A DNA stretch of 64,000 bases, from contig NZ_BAABJX010000043.1 in the NCBI RefSeq assembly GCF_039543525.1, positions 1 through 64,000 of the forward strand. Reading direction: 5' to 3'. The notes under the pieces were generated by a model that saw only the letters and a list, made by a program, of their open reading frames with translations, searched no databases and was not told the DNA's origin. Positions within the stretch are counted from its first letter, which is position 1, and every line of letters begins with the position of its first letter. The position numbers and the translations under genes were made by a program. The stretch comes from Algivirga pacifica (GTDB taxonomy: Bacteria > Bacteroidota > Bacteroidia > Cytophagales > Flammeovirgaceae). Positions 62,801-64,000 of the stretch are shown here, in pieces.

Positions 62801-63217
62801 CTATTTTGTAACAGTGTCATTCGTTTTATTAAACTGATTAAGCCACTCTACAGCATTAACCTCATCCGTGAAAATCTTCGTTGGATTTTTAGGCTTATTT
62901 ACTCGAATAAAAAAATTAGCCAACATTTTTACGATAGGGGAACTGATGACAATCGCACTGGCAAGGATATATTGATTGCCTTCATTGGCCAAGTAGTCTC
63001 TAGCGTCTTTTGAGACTTCCTTGACCGATTGAATATTAAATAAGCAGGGATAGGTTGTTTTATTGGAGAATAAAATACGGTCCTGTACACACTCTTCCGC
63101 AACTTTCAGGGATAGCTCATTCATAGGTTTATAATCATAGAATAAAATGCCATCCGACAGGTATATTTCAGCAAACTGCGTTTCACTCTTTTTTATAATA
63201 TTCCTTACGTTGTTCAT
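62801..63217 (-). CDS. STAS/SpoIIAA-like protein (DUF7793 type)
   Basis: A 138-residue cytoplasmic protein with the alpha/beta pattern of SpoIIAA-like proteins: FYDYKPMNELSLKVAEECVQDRILF, then PCLFNIQSVKEVSKDARDYLA, then SPIVKMLANFFIRVNKPKNPTKIFTDEVNAVEWLNQF. Members of this Bacteroidota family often sit next to PLP enzymes of the 2-oxoamine synthase type, as here where the next gene diverges. Possibly regulatory. Function unproven. Confidence 0.62.
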   Translation of the reverse strand: MNNVRNIIKKSETQFAEIYLSDGILFYDYKPMNELSLKVAEECVQDRILFSNKTTYPCLFNIQSVKEVSKDARDYLANEGNQYILASAIVISSPIVKMLANFFIRVNKPKNPTKIFTDEVNAVEWLNQFNKTNDTVTK

Positions 63218-63289
63218 TGGATTGCAGGGTTAGGAGCTTTGTTAATAAATATTAACTTAAGAAAAGCTATGACCAATTAAAATAAAACA

Positions 63290-64000
63290 ATGGCAAAAAT
63301 CAGACATAATAACATCATTGATACGGTCGATGAAGTCCTATCCGTCGCATCAGAAAAAGGAGTTGTTCACCTGTATGCAGAAGACAATGCTTTAAATGGA
63401 AGGCACCTGACTTTTCAGGGAAAAGAAACCTTGCACTTTGGTACTTGTGGGTACTTAGGCATAGAACAACACCCTGCTGTAAAAGCAGCCTCTATTGCTG
63501 CTATTGAACGTTTTGGAACCCAGTTTCCCATGTCCAAAACCTACGTTTCCAATCCTCTCTATACCGAGCTAGAGGCATTGATTCAGAAGATGTATGGTGC
63601 ACCAGTAGTCATTTCCAAAAATTGTACTCTCTCCCATTTAGCAACCATACCGGTAGTCGTTAGAAATAACGATCTGGTGATTTTGGATCATCAGGTACAC
63701 AGTAGTGTACAGGAAGTTACCAAGAAGCTGCTATCAGCAGGAGTGCACGTAGAAATGATACGCCATAACAACCTGGAGATGCTAGAACACTATATTAAAA
63801 AGTATAGGAATAAGTATCGAAAGATATGGTATATGGCGGATGGTGTTTACTCCATGTATGGAGATTTTGCACCTATCAAAGAGATGATTGCGTTGGCCGA
63901 AAAGTATGAGCAATTATACCTCTATGTGGATGATGCGCATGGGATGAGTTGGGCAGGCCCTCATGGTACAGGTTATGTGATGCAAGAGATGGATGGAGTG
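63290..64000 (+). CDS. PLP-dependent aminotransferase / 2-oxoamine synthase-like (partial)
   Basis: The first 237 residues of a gene continuing past the window. THFGTCGYLGIEQHPAVK-like wording near residues 48-66, FGTQFPMSKTYVSNPLYTELE, and YLYVDDAHGMSWAG (211-223, with the Asp that holds PLP) place it in fold-type I near 8-amino-7-oxononanoate synthase, serine palmitoyltransferase and CqsA. The PLP lysine is not yet reached. The phrase VISKNCTLSHLA replaces the usual glycine-rich loop. The product might be a sphingolipid or signalling ketone; this is open. Confidence 0.75.
   Translation, partial: MAKIRHNNIIDTVDEVLSVASEKGVVHLYAEDNALNGRHLTFQGKETLHFGTCGYLGIEQHPAVKAASIAAIERFGTQFPMSKTYVSNPLYTELEALIQKMYGAPVVISKNCTLSHLATIPVVVRNNDLVILDHQVHSSVQEVTKKLLSAGVHVEMIRHNNLEMLEHYIKKYRNKYRKIWYMADGVYSMYGDFAPIKEMIALAEKYEQLYLYVDDAHGMSWAGPHGTGYVMQEMDGV

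Overview
The window looks like chromosomal DNA from a Bacteroidota bacterium, most likely a free-living, probably marine, member of the Cytophagales. The evidence is a chitinase with a type IX secretion C-terminal sorting domain, lipoprotein signals of the Bacteroidota kind, two-component-type propellers fused to a phosphatase, a MORN/YwqK-type secreted protein, promoter boxes resembling TAnnTTTG, weak Shine-Dalgarno sites and moderate A+T content. Species assignment is inference. There is no rRNA and no CRISPR array.

Layout. 1-16 kb: a possible group II intron end, hrpB, a class IV aminotransferase, a zinc-ribbon/TPR protein, a methyltransferase, a LolD-type ATPase beside a large propeller/SpoIIE-phosphatase sensor, gap (GAPDH), a YceI lipoprotein, a membrane-anchored HIRAN protein, an Hsp15-type S4 protein and a MORN-repeat protein. 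16-32 kb: a YbjN-like protein, acetoacetate-CoA ligase, and an RDD gene divergent from a five-gene SpoIIM / DUF4129 / DUF4350 / MoxR / DUF58 operon. A phosphopantetheinyl transferase, a WD40 protein and a biotin carboxylase follow. 32-40 kb: a BamE-like lipoprotein, a HesB-like protein lacking the C-terminal CxC, a C-terminal processing protease, dapD, a Dabb protein, an alternating array of seven tRNAs (Pro-Arg-Pro-Arg-Pro-Arg-Pro) and a topoisomerase IV A subunit. 40-48 kb: an accessory island of small, mostly unrecognised minus-strand genes. It resembles the orphan immunity-gene arrays of polymorphic toxin systems and carries several truncated genes, most of them touching copies of one 203-bp repeat. 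48-53 kb: a CobB-type sirtuin, a polysaccharide deacetylase and the chitinase. 53-57 kb: an ISAs1-family element split by an IS4-family element, both with intact ends and target duplications, then a Vat-like acetyltransferase and cysE. 58-62 kb: a three-gene cluster that I read as copper acquisition: a Cys/His-rich small membrane protein, a Met/His-rich lipoprotein and an OprC/NosA-like TonB-dependent receptor with CxxxM and HxM motifs. 62-64 kb: a methyltransferase, a STAS-like protein and the start of a PLP-dependent acyl-CoA synthase-type enzyme.

The striking non-coding content is several families of dispersed palindromic elements. Family A is a mosaic of GTTGAATC-type arms carrying small GAGCTTCGCTC or CACCTTCGGTG hairpins. 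Family B is a 163-bp foldback in two full copies. Its stems differ in sequence but remain paired in both copies, and its apical hairpin is conserved. Family C is a 203-bp double foldback in the 40-48 kb island that abuts truncated genes. A further family carries GAGCGTGGACGCTC palindromes. Family B is the best candidate for something undescribed.
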